From the NCBI GenBank assembly GCA_035527095.1, contig DATLBC010000008.1, positions 1 through 31,152 on the forward strand: a stretch of 31,152 nt of DNA, in the 5' to 3' direction. The first letter of the stretch is position 1; every line of letters begins with the position of its first letter. The notes beneath the pieces were generated by a model that had not been told where the DNA came from, did no database searches, and saw nothing but the letters and a program-made list of their open reading frames with translations. A program made the position numbers and the translations under genes. The DNA is from Sva-07 sp035527095. Lineage in GTDB: Bacteria; Actinomycetota; Acidimicrobiia; Acidimicrobiales; Ilumatobacteraceae. Shown here in pieces: positions 21,816-30,400 of this stretch.

Positions 21816-23189
21816 CTCCGTCCACCAGGCGACGAGCGCGACGCCCTCGGTGATCCCGTAGGCATCGGTGACCGCGGCATTGCAGCCCCGAACGTCGCCA
21901 CCGCGCAGCGCATCCACGGCCGCGCCGAGGTCGCCGGCCGGCCACGGCAGGTCTGCGAGTGTCACCGGCGACAGTCGGATGCTGTCTGCGGACAACCCGG
22001 TGCCGGCGCCCCGGTGCCACAGCCAGGCCGATGCCACCGCCGAGGTGAGGACTGCAGCGATCTCCCACGCAGACGCAGCGAGTTCCGCGATCGGTCGTCG
22101 ATGGTCGTCGTCCCAGTGGGCGCCCGCGGGATACACCCCGAGCACCGGCACGCCCGGCAGCCACTCACCGTCCGGATCACACACCGCTTCGACGATCCGG
22201 GTCTGGTTCGCAACGATCACCTTGGGCACGAGGCGACGTCGGGCCCAGCGCAGCATGTCGTCGTCGAGTTGGTCGAGGTCGACCCTGGGTCGCCGGTACC
22301 GCTGCTTGGCGAAGGTGATCGGCCGCTCACCCCACCACGATCGACCAGGGTCGACGAGGCCAGAGGTGATCAGACGCGGTCCCGTGGGGTGATCGCCGAC
22401 CGCCGGAATCATCCCGTAGTACTCGTCGCGGAAGTTCGCGTTCAGCCGCGCCCGGTCGCCGAGGCGGCCACTCACGTCGAGGTCCCGCGGGACCGCGGGG
22501 ACGCGCTGACGGCTCGTGGCGACATGCGACCAGTTCGCTCGGCGGTCGTCGGGCTCGGGTTGCCCGAACGCGAAGGCGAGCACGCACACGTGCACCTGGG
22601 CATCGAACACTCGCCGGTCAGACCACCACGACCAGACCATCTGTGAACGCTCACCGATCGAACTGCGGATTGCCGCGGCGTCTCGCGATGCCAGCATCGA
22701 CTGCGGCAGAACGAGGGCGACGCGTCCGCCGTCGGGTTCGACGAGCTCCCCAGCCAGCGCGAGGAACTCTGCGGCTGCGTCGGCGTAGGGGCCGCCGCCA
22801 CGGCGACTGGATCCACCGCGACTGGTCGTGGAGGCCATCTGCGACAGGAACGGAGGGTTGCCGATCACCAGGTCGAACCGCTTCGTGGGCCACTGCATCG
22901 CCAGGGCATCTGCTCGGCGGAGGTCAGCCGACGGCGACAGCGCGCTCCGCGCCGTCTCGATCGCGTCGTCATCGATGTCGCAACCGGTGACCGTGGACGC
23001 GACGCCGAGCTCGTTCAGGCGTCGTTGCGCAGCCACGAGGAATCGCCCGTCACCGCACGCAGGGTCGAGCACGGCGATCGGATGCGGCCGCGCAGCGACG
23101 AACTCTGCCGTGATCACGGCGTCGACGACGGTGTCCACGAGGTCGAACGGCGTGTACCAGGCACCGAGCTGCTTGCGAGTGCCGACCAC
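21774..23189 (-). CDS. orphan N6-adenine-type DNA methyltransferase
   Basis: The 471-residue protein has the SAM-binding motif I LDPACGDGRFL (residues 41-51) and catalytic motif IV GNPPF (110-114), the NPPF form used by N6-adenine methylases. The N-terminal KQLGAWYTP is typical of Eco57I/TaqI-like methyltransferases that sit in front of motif I. The C-terminal half, with VPKVIVANQTRIVEA, is probably the target recognition part. No restriction nuclease, specificity subunit or helicase gene is adjacent, so it looks like a solitary methylase; RNA or protein targets cannot be excluded. GTG at 23189 is preceded by TAGTCT at six bases. Confidence 0.85.
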   Translation of the reverse strand: MVGTRKQLGAWYTPFDLVDTVVDAVITAEFVAARPHPIAVLDPACGDGRFLVAAQRRLNELGVASTVTGCDIDDDAIETARSALSPSADLRRADALAMQWPTKRFDLVIGNPPFLSQMASTTSRGGSSRRGGGPYADAAAEFLALAGELVEPDGGRVALVLPQSMLASRDAAAIRSSIGERSQMVWSWWSDRRVFDAQVHVCVLAFAFGQPEPDDRRANWSHVATSRQRVPAVPRDLDVSGRLGDRARLNANFRDEYYGMIPAVGDHPTGPRLITSGLVDPGRSWWGERPITFAKQRYRRPRVDLDQLDDDMLRWARRRLVPKVIVANQTRIVEAVCDPDGEWLPGVPVLGVYPAGAHWDDDHRRPIAELAASAWEIAAVLTSAVASAWLWHRGAGTGLSADSIRLSPVTLADLPWPAGDLGAAVDALRGGDVRGCNAAVTDAYGITEGVALVAWWTESLQRIELRQPSSA

Positions 23190-23195
23190 CGGCGC

Positions 23196-23201
23196 AGACT
23201 A
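23196..23201 (-). promoter_or_regulatory. -10 box TAGTCT, probable leaderless start
   Basis: On the minus strand TAGTCT is followed by six bases and the methyltransferase GTG at 23189. The same hexamer precedes coaA on the other strand. Confidence 0.55.
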
Positions 23202-23204
23202 CGT

Positions 23205-23226
23205 CCGGCCGGCGTGCACCGGCCGG
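23205..23226. promoter_or_regulatory. CCGGCCGG inverted repeat between divergent promoters
   Basis: Two CCGGCCGG palindromes (23205-23212 and 23219-23226) flank CGTGCA, giving a 22-bp dyad. It lies 15-37 bp upstream of the methyltransferase start, over its presumed -35 region, and 42-63 bp upstream of coaA. It may be an operator or only a high-GC coincidence. Confidence 0.3.
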
Positions 23227-23254
23227 GCCTTGGAGCAGCGGGCGCCGAGCGATC

Positions 23255-23260
23255 TAGTCT
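23255..23260 (+). promoter_or_regulatory. -10 box TAGTCT, probable leaderless start
   Basis: TAGTCT is followed by seven bases (CGTCGGC) and the coaA GTG at 23268. There is no ribosome-binding site. TTGGAG at 23230-23235 is a possible -35 with a 19-bp spacer. Confidence 0.6.
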
Positions 23261-23267
23261 CGTCGGC

Positions 23268-24227
23268 GTGACCACGACCGCGAGCGGCGGCTCTCCCTCG
23301 GCGGCCAACGGCACCAGTCGATACCTCGACTTCAACCGCGACGCCTGGGCGGAACTCCGCGCCGCGACGCCGCTCACGCTGGCCCAACCCGAGCTCGAGC
23401 GACTCCGCGGCATCAACGAGCGAATCGATTTGGACGAGGTCGCTACGGTCTATCTGCCGCTCAGCCGCCTGCTGAACCTCTACGTCAGCGCCACTCAGGA
23501 TCTGCACCGGGTGTCAGCGACGTTCCTCGGCACGATCGCGCCGAAGGTGCCCTACATCATCGGCATCGCAGGCAGCGTGGCCGTGGGCAAGAGCACGTTC
23601 GCCCGCATCCTGCAGGCCCTGCTCGAGCAGTGGCCCGATCACCCCACGGTTGATCTGATCACCACCGATGGCTTCCTGTACCCGAACCACGTGCTCGAAG
23701 AACGCGGCATCATGAACCGTAAAGGGTTCCCGGAGTCGTACGACACCAAGGCATTGCTGCGGGTGCTCCGCCAGATCAAGAGCGGCTACGACGTGGTCGA
23801 GGCACCGGTGTACAGCCACGTCGTGTACGACATCGTGCCCGACGAGAGCGTCGTCGTGAGCGGCGCCGACATCGTGATCATCGAGGGGCTCAACGTGCTG
23901 CAGACGCGCAGCGGCGCGCCCGAGTTCGTCAGCGACTACTTCGACTTCTCGATCTATGTCGACGCCGACGAGACCGACATCGAACAGTGGTACATCGAGC
24001 GATTCCTCGCCTTGCGTGCATCGGTGTTCCAGGACCCCGACTCGTTCTTCCGGTTCTACGCCGAACTCAGCGACGACGAGGCGGTCGCGACCGCACGCCG
24101 CATCTGGCACGAGATCAACGGACGCAACCTCCGCGAGAACATCGAACCGACGCGCGAACGCGCCTCGCTCATCGTGCACAAGACCGGCGATCATCGCGTC
24201 GATCGCGTGCAGCTGCTCCGCCTGTGA
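23268..24227 (+). CDS. coaA: type I pantothenate kinase
   Basis: The 319-residue enzyme phosphorylates pantothenate, the first and controlling step of coenzyme A synthesis. It has the family P-loop GSVAVGKS (residues 102-109), then LITTDGFLYPN, RKGFPESYD and YSHVVYDIVP, all conserved in CoaA of actinobacteria and E. coli. The N-terminus RYLDFNRDAWAELR is also typical. The GTG at 23268 is chosen because the family N-terminus follows it directly and TAGTCT lies seven bases upstream; readings to 23025 run into the divergent methyltransferase. The gene ends nine bases before a strong palindrome. Confidence 0.97.
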   Translation: MTTTASGGSPSAANGTSRYLDFNRDAWAELRAATPLTLAQPELERLRGINERIDLDEVATVYLPLSRLLNLYVSATQDLHRVSATFLGTIAPKVPYIIGIAGSVAVGKSTFARILQALLEQWPDHPTVDLITTDGFLYPNHVLEERGIMNRKGFPESYDTKALLRVLRQIKSGYDVVEAPVYSHVVYDIVPDESVVVSGADIVIIEGLNVLQTRSGAPEFVSDYFDFSIYVDADETDIEQWYIERFLALRASVFQDPDSFFRFYAELSDDEAVATARRIWHEINGRNLRENIEPTRERASLIVHKTGDHRVDRVQLLRL

Positions 24228-24235
24228 CAGCACCA

Positions 24236-24293
24236 CGACCGCGGCGATGAGCCAAACCGCCGTGTCCGGTCACTCCGCTCATCGCCGCGGTCG
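24236..24293. repeat. palindromic intergenic element, copy B (possible bidirectional terminator)
   Basis: CGACCGCGGCGATGAGC (24236-24252) and its exact reverse complement (24277-24293) form a 17-bp perfect stem with a 24-nt loop. It lies between the convergent coaA and HAD genes, starting eight bases after the coaA stop. Its inner 40 bp, from CGATGAGC to GCTCATCG, match the element at 12776-12815 in arms and length, and roughly 15 of 24 loop positions also agree. No T-tract follows on either strand. Confidence 0.7.
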
Positions 24294-24309
24294 ACTGCGG
24301 CGCGTCGGG

Positions 24310-25020
24310 TCAGAGTTCGGTGAGTCCGAGCCAGATCGGCACGTCGGCGATCGAGGTCAGTTCGACGACCTCCTCGTCGTGATGATCGACGCGTTCATGG
24401 TCCCAGGTGATGTGATACGGCACGTGGATCGCATGGCCGCCGAGGGCCAGCACCGGCAGGACATCACTGCGCACCGAGTTGCCGATCATCAGGAACCGGT
24501 CAGGCGCCACGTCGAGCCGGTGCAGGATCTTCGCGTAGGTGCCGGGGTCCTTCTCGAGGACGATCTCGATGTCGGTGAAGTGGTGCTCGATACCCGACGT
24601 CGTGACCTTGCGGGTCTGGTGTACGAGGTCGCCCTTGGTGATCAACACCGTGCGAACGTTCGGCGACACCACCGCAAGCACCTCGCTGACATGTGGGAGC
24701 AGGTGAACGTCGTCGACCAGCATCGAACGTCCGAGGTCGGCCAACTCACCCACGACCCGGCTCGGGATTCGGCCCTCGGTGACGTTGATCGCGGCCCGAA
24801 CCATCGACAGAGTGAATGCCTTGACGCCGTAGCCGGTCACCGAGATGTCGGCTCGTTCGACGGCCTTCAGCGCGTCCTCGACGTCGACACCGGTGGCGGC
24901 GTGAGGCGACACGAGTTCGACGAATCGCCGCTCGGCGTATCTGAAGGAGTCCTCGCTGCGCCACAACGTGTCGTCGGCGTCGAACGCGACAACGTCGAAA
25001 TGGTCGATCCTGCGACTCAC
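24310..25020 (-). CDS. HAD-superfamily hydrolase
   Basis: The 236-residue protein has HAD motif I FDADDTL (nucleophile D14, acid D16), a motif III-like lysine in LITKGD, and motif IV MIGNSVRSDVLPV. Such proteins are Mg2+-dependent phosphatases or related hydrolases of small phosphorylated metabolites. A helical cap lies between motifs I and II. The substrate cannot be told. The GTG at 25020 overlaps the upstream regulator stop as GTGA, so it is the last gene of a three-gene operon with a DauR-like regulator and a thiamine-binding-like protein. That context makes a vitamin phosphate a possible substrate, which is speculation. Confidence 0.88.
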   Translation of the reverse strand: MSRRIDHFDVVAFDADDTLWRSEDSFRYAERRFVELVSPHAATGVDVEDALKAVERADISVTGYGVKAFTLSMVRAAINVTEGRIPSRVVGELADLGRSMLVDDVHLLPHVSEVLAVVSPNVRTVLITKGDLVHQTRKVTTSGIEHHFTDIEIVLEKDPGTYAKILHRLDVAPDRFLMIGNSVRSDVLPVLALGGHAIHVPYHITWDHERVDHHDEEVVELTSIADVPIWLGLTEL

Positions 25021-25430
25021 CGGTGGATCGCGTTGAGGTAGTTGTACACCGTGATGCGGCTGACACCCATCGCGTCGGCGACGTCCTCGACGGCTCGTCG
25101 CAAGATGAACGCGCCACGTTCGTCGAGGAGACGCACCGCACGCTGCTTGTCCTCACGCGACAGCAACGGCAACCGGCCACCCAGTTCGGCTTCGACGGCG
25201 TCGATCAACCGATCGAGCGCTCCGTGCAGTGGCGGCATCCGGACGCCGGCAACCGTGCGGCCTTCCCACACCAGCGCGACATCGCTGGCCTCCATGTCGT
25301 CGGCGGCGACGAACGATGCGCCGAGCGCGTCGATCACCGGCTTGACGGATCGGATCAGCGGGTGGACCGCCGGTCGGCCATCGACCCCGGCCGAGCCGTC
25401 GGTGGATCGAGGTGCCCTGGTGTCGCTCAT
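25017..25430 (-). CDS. small HTH regulator, DauR/YheO-like C-terminal domain
   Basis: The 137-residue protein ends in a helix-turn-helix: RGAFILRRAVEDVADAMGVS followed by RITVYNYLNAIHR (residues 105-137), resembling the DauR/YheO-type HTH. Before it, SREDKQRAVRLLDE is also conserved in that family. The N-terminal half (residues 24-85) is too short for a full PAS-like YheO domain and shows only VALVWEGRTVAGVRMPPL-like strands. It probably regulates transcription, perhaps of its own operon. It overlaps its neighbours on both sides (ATGA and GTGA). Confidence 0.82.
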   Translation of the reverse strand: MSDTRAPRSTDGSAGVDGRPAVHPLIRSVKPVIDALGASFVAADDMEASDVALVWEGRTVAGVRMPPLHGALDRLIDAVEAELGGRLPLLSREDKQRAVRLLDERGAFILRRAVEDVADAMGVSRITVYNYLNAIHR

Positions 25431-25705
25431 TCGTCACCACCCCGCGGCAGGTCGAACGCCGGCGGGCCGGTCGGCGTGTCGCGAGCGACGTGAACGCTGA
25501 CATGAGTCGCGCCGTTGGCCATTGCTGCGTCGGAGATCGCGCCGATCGCGGCGCCGACCTCGGCGAGTTCCACGACGACCGACGATCCGAACGGCCCCAC
25601 CTCGACGTCGAGCCCGCGATCTTCGGCGGCGGCAATCGCGGCGGTCACGTGAGGGCCGGGTCGTCCCTCGACGAAAGGCTCGATGGTGAACTCGACGTGT
25701 GCCAC
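25427..25705 (-). CDS. thiamine-binding-like protein (MTH1187/YkoF family)
   Basis: The 92-residue protein matches the MTH1187/YkoF thiamine-binding fold in pattern: an opening strand VAHVEFTIEPF, then HVTAAIAAAEDRGLDVEVGPFG, and a second half ending ATHVSVHVAR. Family members bind thiamine or hydroxymethylpyrimidine, or have no known ligand. The GTG at 25705 is supported by TACGCT seven bases upstream and by the family N-terminus; 24 codons further upstream are not conserved in type. It overlaps the regulator gene as ATGA. Confidence 0.8.
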   Translation of the reverse strand: MAHVEFTIEPFVEGRPGPHVTAAIAAAEDRGLDVEVGPFGSSVVVELAEVGAAIGAISDAAMANGATHVSVHVARDTPTGPPAFDLPRGGDE

Positions 25706-25712
25706 CCGAAGC

Positions 25713-25718
25713 AGCGTA
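25713..25718 (-). promoter_or_regulatory. -10 box TACGCT, probable leaderless start
   Basis: On the minus strand TACGCT is followed by seven bases and the GTG at 25705. It lies in the 25-bp gap after the WXG100 gene, giving the three-gene operon its own promoter. Confidence 0.5.
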
Positions 25719-25730
25719 GAGCCTTCAGGA

Positions 25731-26003
25731 TCAGCCGCGAACCCCCAACAGCCGCCGCAGCTCGTCGGACATCGCAATACAGTCGCGGCCAGCGAGCCCG
25801 AAGGCCTCGTTGAGTTTGCCGAGGGCCTGTTTGAAGCTGCCGTTCCAGTCCTCGACGAACTGGTCGTGCGCCGGGCCGGTCCACGCGGTGCCGTTCAACA
25901 CGCCGTCGACCGTCGACATCACCTGGCTGATCGTGTCGATCTGGCGGTTCAGCGTGGTGCCCAGGTTGGTGAGCTGCTCGGGGTTTGCACCGTACATCGT
26001 CAT
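25731..26003 (-). CDS. WXG100-family small protein
   Basis: The 90-residue protein has the WXG motif near its centre (TAWTGPAHDQF) between two predicted helices, and the size and helical-hairpin layout of the WXG100/ESAT-6 family. Such proteins are typically exported by type VII secretion as dimers. No EccC ATPase, other WXG100 partner or toxin gene is in the window, so it is a solitary copy. Start ATG at 26003 has GGAG seven bases upstream; a GTG at 26015 is less well placed. The C-terminus SDELRRLLGVRG lacks the YxxxD/E export signal. Confidence 0.85.
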   Translation of the reverse strand: MTMYGANPEQLTNLGTTLNRQIDTISQVMSTVDGVLNGTAWTGPAHDQFVEDWNGSFKQALGKLNEAFGLAGRDCIAMSDELRRLLGVRG

Positions 26004-26090
26004 GGTCGTCTCCACTCACTCGATCGAGCGCCGACCCGGTGCCGCCGCTCGCAGCCGCAGTGGGCGGTGACAGCGAGCGAAGGGAACGCG

Positions 26091-26096
26091 TACCAT
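26091..26096 (+). promoter_or_regulatory. -10 box TACCAT, probable leaderless start
   Basis: TACCAT is followed by six bases (GCGTCG) and the amidohydrolase ATG at 26103, with no ribosome-binding site between. Confidence 0.55.
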
Positions 26097-26102
26097 GCGT
26101 CG

Positions 26103-27359
26103 ATGACCGAAGGTGCCAACGGCTCTGCACGCGACATCGACCCGATGATCAGTTCGGTGAAGGCCCACGCTCAGGATCTGCTCGGCGACACGATCACGCT
26201 CCGACGCACGCTGCACGAGTGGCCCGAGTTGGGCAACGATCTGCCGATCACGCGAGACCGGGTCCTGGAGTCGTTGGACGGCCTGCCGTTGTCGATCACC
26301 ACTCACGAGTCGACCAGCGGCATCGTCGCACTGCTCGAGGGCTCGCAGCCGGGGCCGACGATGCTGCTGCGCGGCGACATGGACGCCTTGCCGATGCCGG
26401 AGGACACCGGTCTCGACTTCGCATCACACGTCGACGGGTGCATGCACGCCTGCGGCCACGACACACACACGGCGATGCTGTCGAGCGCCGCACATCTGCT
26501 GAGCGAGCGACGTGACGACATCGCCGGGCGCGTGTTGTTCATGTTTCAACCGGGCGAGGAGGGCCACCACGGCGCGCGGTTCATGCTCGACGAAGGCCTG
26601 CTCGACGTACCCAACCGAGCGGACGGCAGCGATTCACCCGTCGACGCGGCATTCGCGTTGCACATCACGTCGGCGTTGCCGAGTGGCTGGGTGAGCAGTC
26701 GCCGTGGACCGATCATGGCATCAGCGGACACGATGTCGATCCGCGTCGTGGGCCGCGGCGGTCATGCCAGCGAGCCGCATCGAGCGCTCGACCCGATCCC
26801 GGTTGCGTGCGAGATCGTGCAGGCCCTGCAGACGATGATCACCCGCTCGATCGACGTGTTCGATCCGTCGGTGGTCACCGTCGGACGCATCACGGCCGGA
26901 ACGACCAACAACGTGATCCCCGAGGTGGCCGAGATCGAAGGCACCATCCGGGCGACGAGCGAGCGGACACGAGCCAAGGTCCACGACGGCATCCGCCGCG
27001 TCGCCGAAGGAGTTGCGGCCGCGCACGATTGCGGCTGCGACGTCGAGGTGATCTTCGGATATCCGGTCACCAGCAATGACGACCGGTTTGCCGATTGGGC
27101 GCTGGACCTGGCCGGCGATGTCGCCGGCACCGATCACGTCGTCAGGCTGCCGCATCCCGTGATGGGCGCCGAAGATTTCAGCTACGTGCTCCAGAACCTG
27201 CCTGGGGCAATGATGTTCCTCGGAGGGACCCCCCAAGGGCAGAATCCGGCGACGGCCGCGCCGAACCACTCGAACCGGGTGATGTTCGACGAACCCGCCA
27301 TGGCGACCGGCACGGCGCTCTACGCCGCAGCCGCCCTGCGTCACCTCGCCCCCAACTGA
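26103..27359 (+). CDS. M20-family amidohydrolase/peptidase
   Basis: The 418-residue enzyme belongs to the M20D-type amidohydrolases (hippurate hydrolase, IAA-amino acid hydrolase, N-acyl amino acid deacylases). Metal-site motifs are CMHACGHDTHTAML (C117, H119) and PGEEGHHGARFM (E152, E153). The dimerisation domain carries VVGRGGHASEPHRALDP and TVGRITAGTTNNVIP. The last ligand region is PVMGAEDFSYVLQ and NHSNRVMFDE. No signal peptide is present, so it acts in the cytoplasm on N-acyl or amide substrates that cannot be specified. The ATG at 26103 is supported by TACCAT six bases upstream. It converges on the GH38 gene. Confidence 0.94.
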   Translation: MTEGANGSARDIDPMISSVKAHAQDLLGDTITLRRTLHEWPELGNDLPITRDRVLESLDGLPLSITTHESTSGIVALLEGSQPGPTMLLRGDMDALPMPEDTGLDFASHVDGCMHACGHDTHTAMLSSAAHLLSERRDDIAGRVLFMFQPGEEGHHGARFMLDEGLLDVPNRADGSDSPVDAAFALHITSALPSGWVSSRRGPIMASADTMSIRVVGRGGHASEPHRALDPIPVACEIVQALQTMITRSIDVFDPSVVTVGRITAGTTNNVIPEVAEIEGTIRATSERTRAKVHDGIRRVAEGVAAAHDCGCDVEVIFGYPVTSNDDRFADWALDLAGDVAGTDHVVRLPHPVMGAEDFSYVLQNLPGAMMFLGGTPQGQNPATAAPNHSNRVMFDEPAMATGTALYAAAALRHLAPN

Positions 27360-27370
27360 CCATTCCGGCA

Positions 27371-27407
27371 GGTCGGTCAGCGGGTCCGGCGGGCGGGTCG
27401 GTCAGCG
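27371..27407. repeat. short direct repeat at a convergent junction
   Basis: GGTCGGTCAGCG occurs at 27371-27382 and again at 27396-27407, 25 bp apart. The second copy covers the GH38 stop codon. The two copies probably arose by local duplication; I see no stem-loop here. Confidence 0.45.
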
Positions 27408-30400
27408 AGTGCGTCCGTCGTCGGCGGCCGCGCGACACAAACGCAGCGTGAGGATCTGGAACGGGCGCAGCGTGATCGTGACCACGCCATCACCGACCTC
27501 CTCCCCATTCTGGGGTTCCTCGAGCAGGTTGCACCGCCAGGCTTCCGCGACCCGACCCGTGACCGCCACGGAGACTCGCCTCCGGTTCCCGACCGCTTCG
27601 TGGATCCGCACGATCAGGTCGCCCGAGCCGTCGTCGGCGAGCTTCACCGCGTCGACCTCGACTCCCGCCGCTGATGCGCCGTCGGCGTCGATGATCCGCA
27701 CGACCGGTGCGACGATCGCCGGGGCGCGGCCGCCGGTGACCACCCGAAGTGGAGCGTTCAGTCGAGCGGCGTGGTCGCGCACGTCGGCGAGGCCCGGTCC
27801 GTGCGGGTGGATCGCCAGCGTCACCTCGTGGTGCCCCCGGTCGGCGTTCGGGTCGGGGTAGTTGGCCGCCTTCGCCAGACTGACTCGGACCGCGCCGTCG
27901 AACACGCTGTGTCCGTAGCGGCCGTTGTTCGAGATGGCGACGCCGAAGTCGGGCTCGGCGACGTCGACGAACCGGTGGGCGCACACCTCGAACTTGGCAG
28001 CATCCCACGGGCTCGACGGATGGGTCGGTCGAGCGACGACACCGAACTGGATGTCGCACATCGCGACATCGCTGCGCACATCGAGCGGAAACGCCATCGA
28101 CAGCAGGTGCTCGTCGTGATGCCAGTCGAGTGCAACGTGCACGAGCAGCTGCGGGCTGTCGGCGCGCAGTTCGTAGACGACCACCGATCGCGAGCGCCCG
28201 AACGTGCGCTCCACCCGCACGCGACCGACCAGCGGACCGGCGTCGATGATCGACACGTCGACCGTCTCGCGCTCTCGATCCGGTCCGGTCAGTTGCCTTC
28301 CTGACATGCGTGTCCAGGATTCGAGATCCCAGGCGTCGTATTCGACCGGTTGGTCGACGGAGAGTTCGAGCGCCGCGGCGAACTGGCCGGCCGGAACGAT
28401 CTCGCGAGCATGGGCCAGATCGATGATCGAGGTGATGTTGCCGAGACCGTCCCAGCGGATGGCCAGATGCCGATTGGTCATCGACGTGTCAGACAGCACC
28501 ACCCGGTCGTTCGCGGGTTGCGGATCGAGCGGCGCGACACCGAGCGCCGGCACGACCACGCGAACGGCCGTCCGACCATCCGACATCTTCTGACCGTGAG
28601 CGCCCGCACCATCGCCCACACCATCGCCCACACCGCCGAAATCGAGCACGACGACCTCGTCGATCGCGGCGTCGGCGGGATTGGCCAGCCACTCACCCGG
28701 GCCGGCGACGTCGTCGAGCAACGAAGCGATGCGGGCCTCCAACTCGGCGCCGGCGTCGGCAAAGACCGCCTCCGCGTCGGCGTGCACCCAGGCGATCGAC
28801 GAACCGGGGAGGATGTCGTGGAACTGCTGGGTGAGCACCTCCTTCCAGAGGTGATCGACGCCCGCGTCGCGTCCGAGCGTCGCTGCCCACAGCTCCGCTT
28901 CCACCAGCAACCGCTCGCACCGGCGATTGCCGAGTTTTGTCTGCAGCTGGCTGGTGAGCGTGCCGCGATGAGTCTCGAAGTAGAGCTCGCCTCGCCACAC
29001 GGGTACAGCAGCGCGGTCACGTTCGATCCGCTCGAACATCGCGTCGGGCGCACCGACCTCGAGCGTCGCACGCGAGTCGATGTGCGCCAGGCGCCGCGCC
29101 CGTTCGAGCATCTCGCGAGTCGGACCGCCGCCGCCGTCGCCGTGGCCGAACGGCATCAGCGAGTCGGTGCTCCAGGCATGATCCTTGAAGTTGGCGATCG
29201 AGAAGCTGAACTCCTCAGGGGTGATCTCGGCGTTGTACGTGTCGACCGGCGGGAAGTGCGTGAGCACCCGCGAGCCGTCGAGACCTTCCCACCAGAACGT
29301 GCTGTGCGGGAACGTGTTCTGCTTGTTCCAGCTCAGCTTCTGGGTGACGAAACGGTCCATGCCTCCTGCGGCGAAGACCTGCGGCAGGCCAGCTGGATAG
29401 CCGAACACGTCGGGGATCCAGACCTCGGTACACCGGCGACCGAACTTCTCCTCGAAATAGCGCTGACCGAGAACGATCTGCCGAACCAGGCTCTCGCCGG
29501 ACGGCAGGTTCATGTCGGCTTCGACCCACATGCCCCCGACCGGCTCCCACTGCCCGCGCTCGACCCGGTCGGCGATCTTCGCGAACAGCTCGGGATGGCG
29601 CTCCTCGATCCACGTGTAGTGCTGCGCCGACGATGCGGCGAACACGTACTCGGGGTAGTCGTCCATCAGGGCGACGGCTGACGCGAACGTCCGCACGCAC
29701 TTGCGCTTGGTCTCCCTGATCGGCCACAACCACGCGGTATCGATGTGGGCGTGACCGACGGCGACCGAGCGGTGACGGATTGCGTCGCCGAAATCCTCTG
29801 CGATCGCCGGCGCAACGATGCGGCGTGCGGCGCGGACGTCGGGGACACGATCGAGCGCGTCCGCAAGCGTGCGGAGCAGACGAGCACGGCGTGGATCGTC
29901 GAGTGCCAGCGACCGCATGACACCGTCGAGTACCTCGATGTCGTAGGCCAGCGCCTCGGCGTCGGCGTCGACGACGACGAGCGACGCGCGACGGAACCGA
30001 TAGAGCGCTCGGTCGCCGGCGGTGTCGAGCGACCCGAGTGGTGACGGCGCGAACTGCGGGAACATCGGGTTCGATGCCGCCTCGACGTGCAGCGTGACCG
30101 GCCCTGCCGCCGGCTCGACCGCGAAATTGGTCCGGCGCGGGTGGATGCCCTGCAGCGGGGTGAACGATCCGTCGGGTCGGAGGTCCACGACGAGCCCTTC
30201 GCACTGGAAGCCGGCAGCGCGCTGATGGAACCCGAGGTCGATGACGGCTTCGACACGCCGTCCGGCCCAATCGGTCGGGATCTCGCCGGTGAGACGGAAC
30301 CAGGTGGTCGCCCACGGCGCGCCCCACGACGACCCGACCTCGAACGGCTCGAGGTGATCGACGTCGGGCCCGGCCTCGATCGTCAGCGGACGCTGGTCGG

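Noticed and set aside
21774..23189. A restriction-modification or phage-defence island
   Set aside because: Only a methyltransferase is present, between housekeeping genes, with no nuclease, helicase, integrase or composition shift.
25731..26003. A type VII secretion locus
   Set aside because: Only one WXG100 gene is present; no EccC, EccD, mycosin or toxin gene is nearby.
25427..26090. A thiamine (TPP) riboswitch ahead of the thiamine-binding-like gene
   Set aside because: The gap upstream is only 25 bp with a -10 box next to the start, so there is no room for a leader RNA.
28600..28640. Tandem repeat CACCATCGCCCA in the GH38 gene as a regulatory or mobile repeat
   Set aside because: The repeats stay in frame and encode a Gly/Asp/Val linker, most simply local codon duplication inside the gene.
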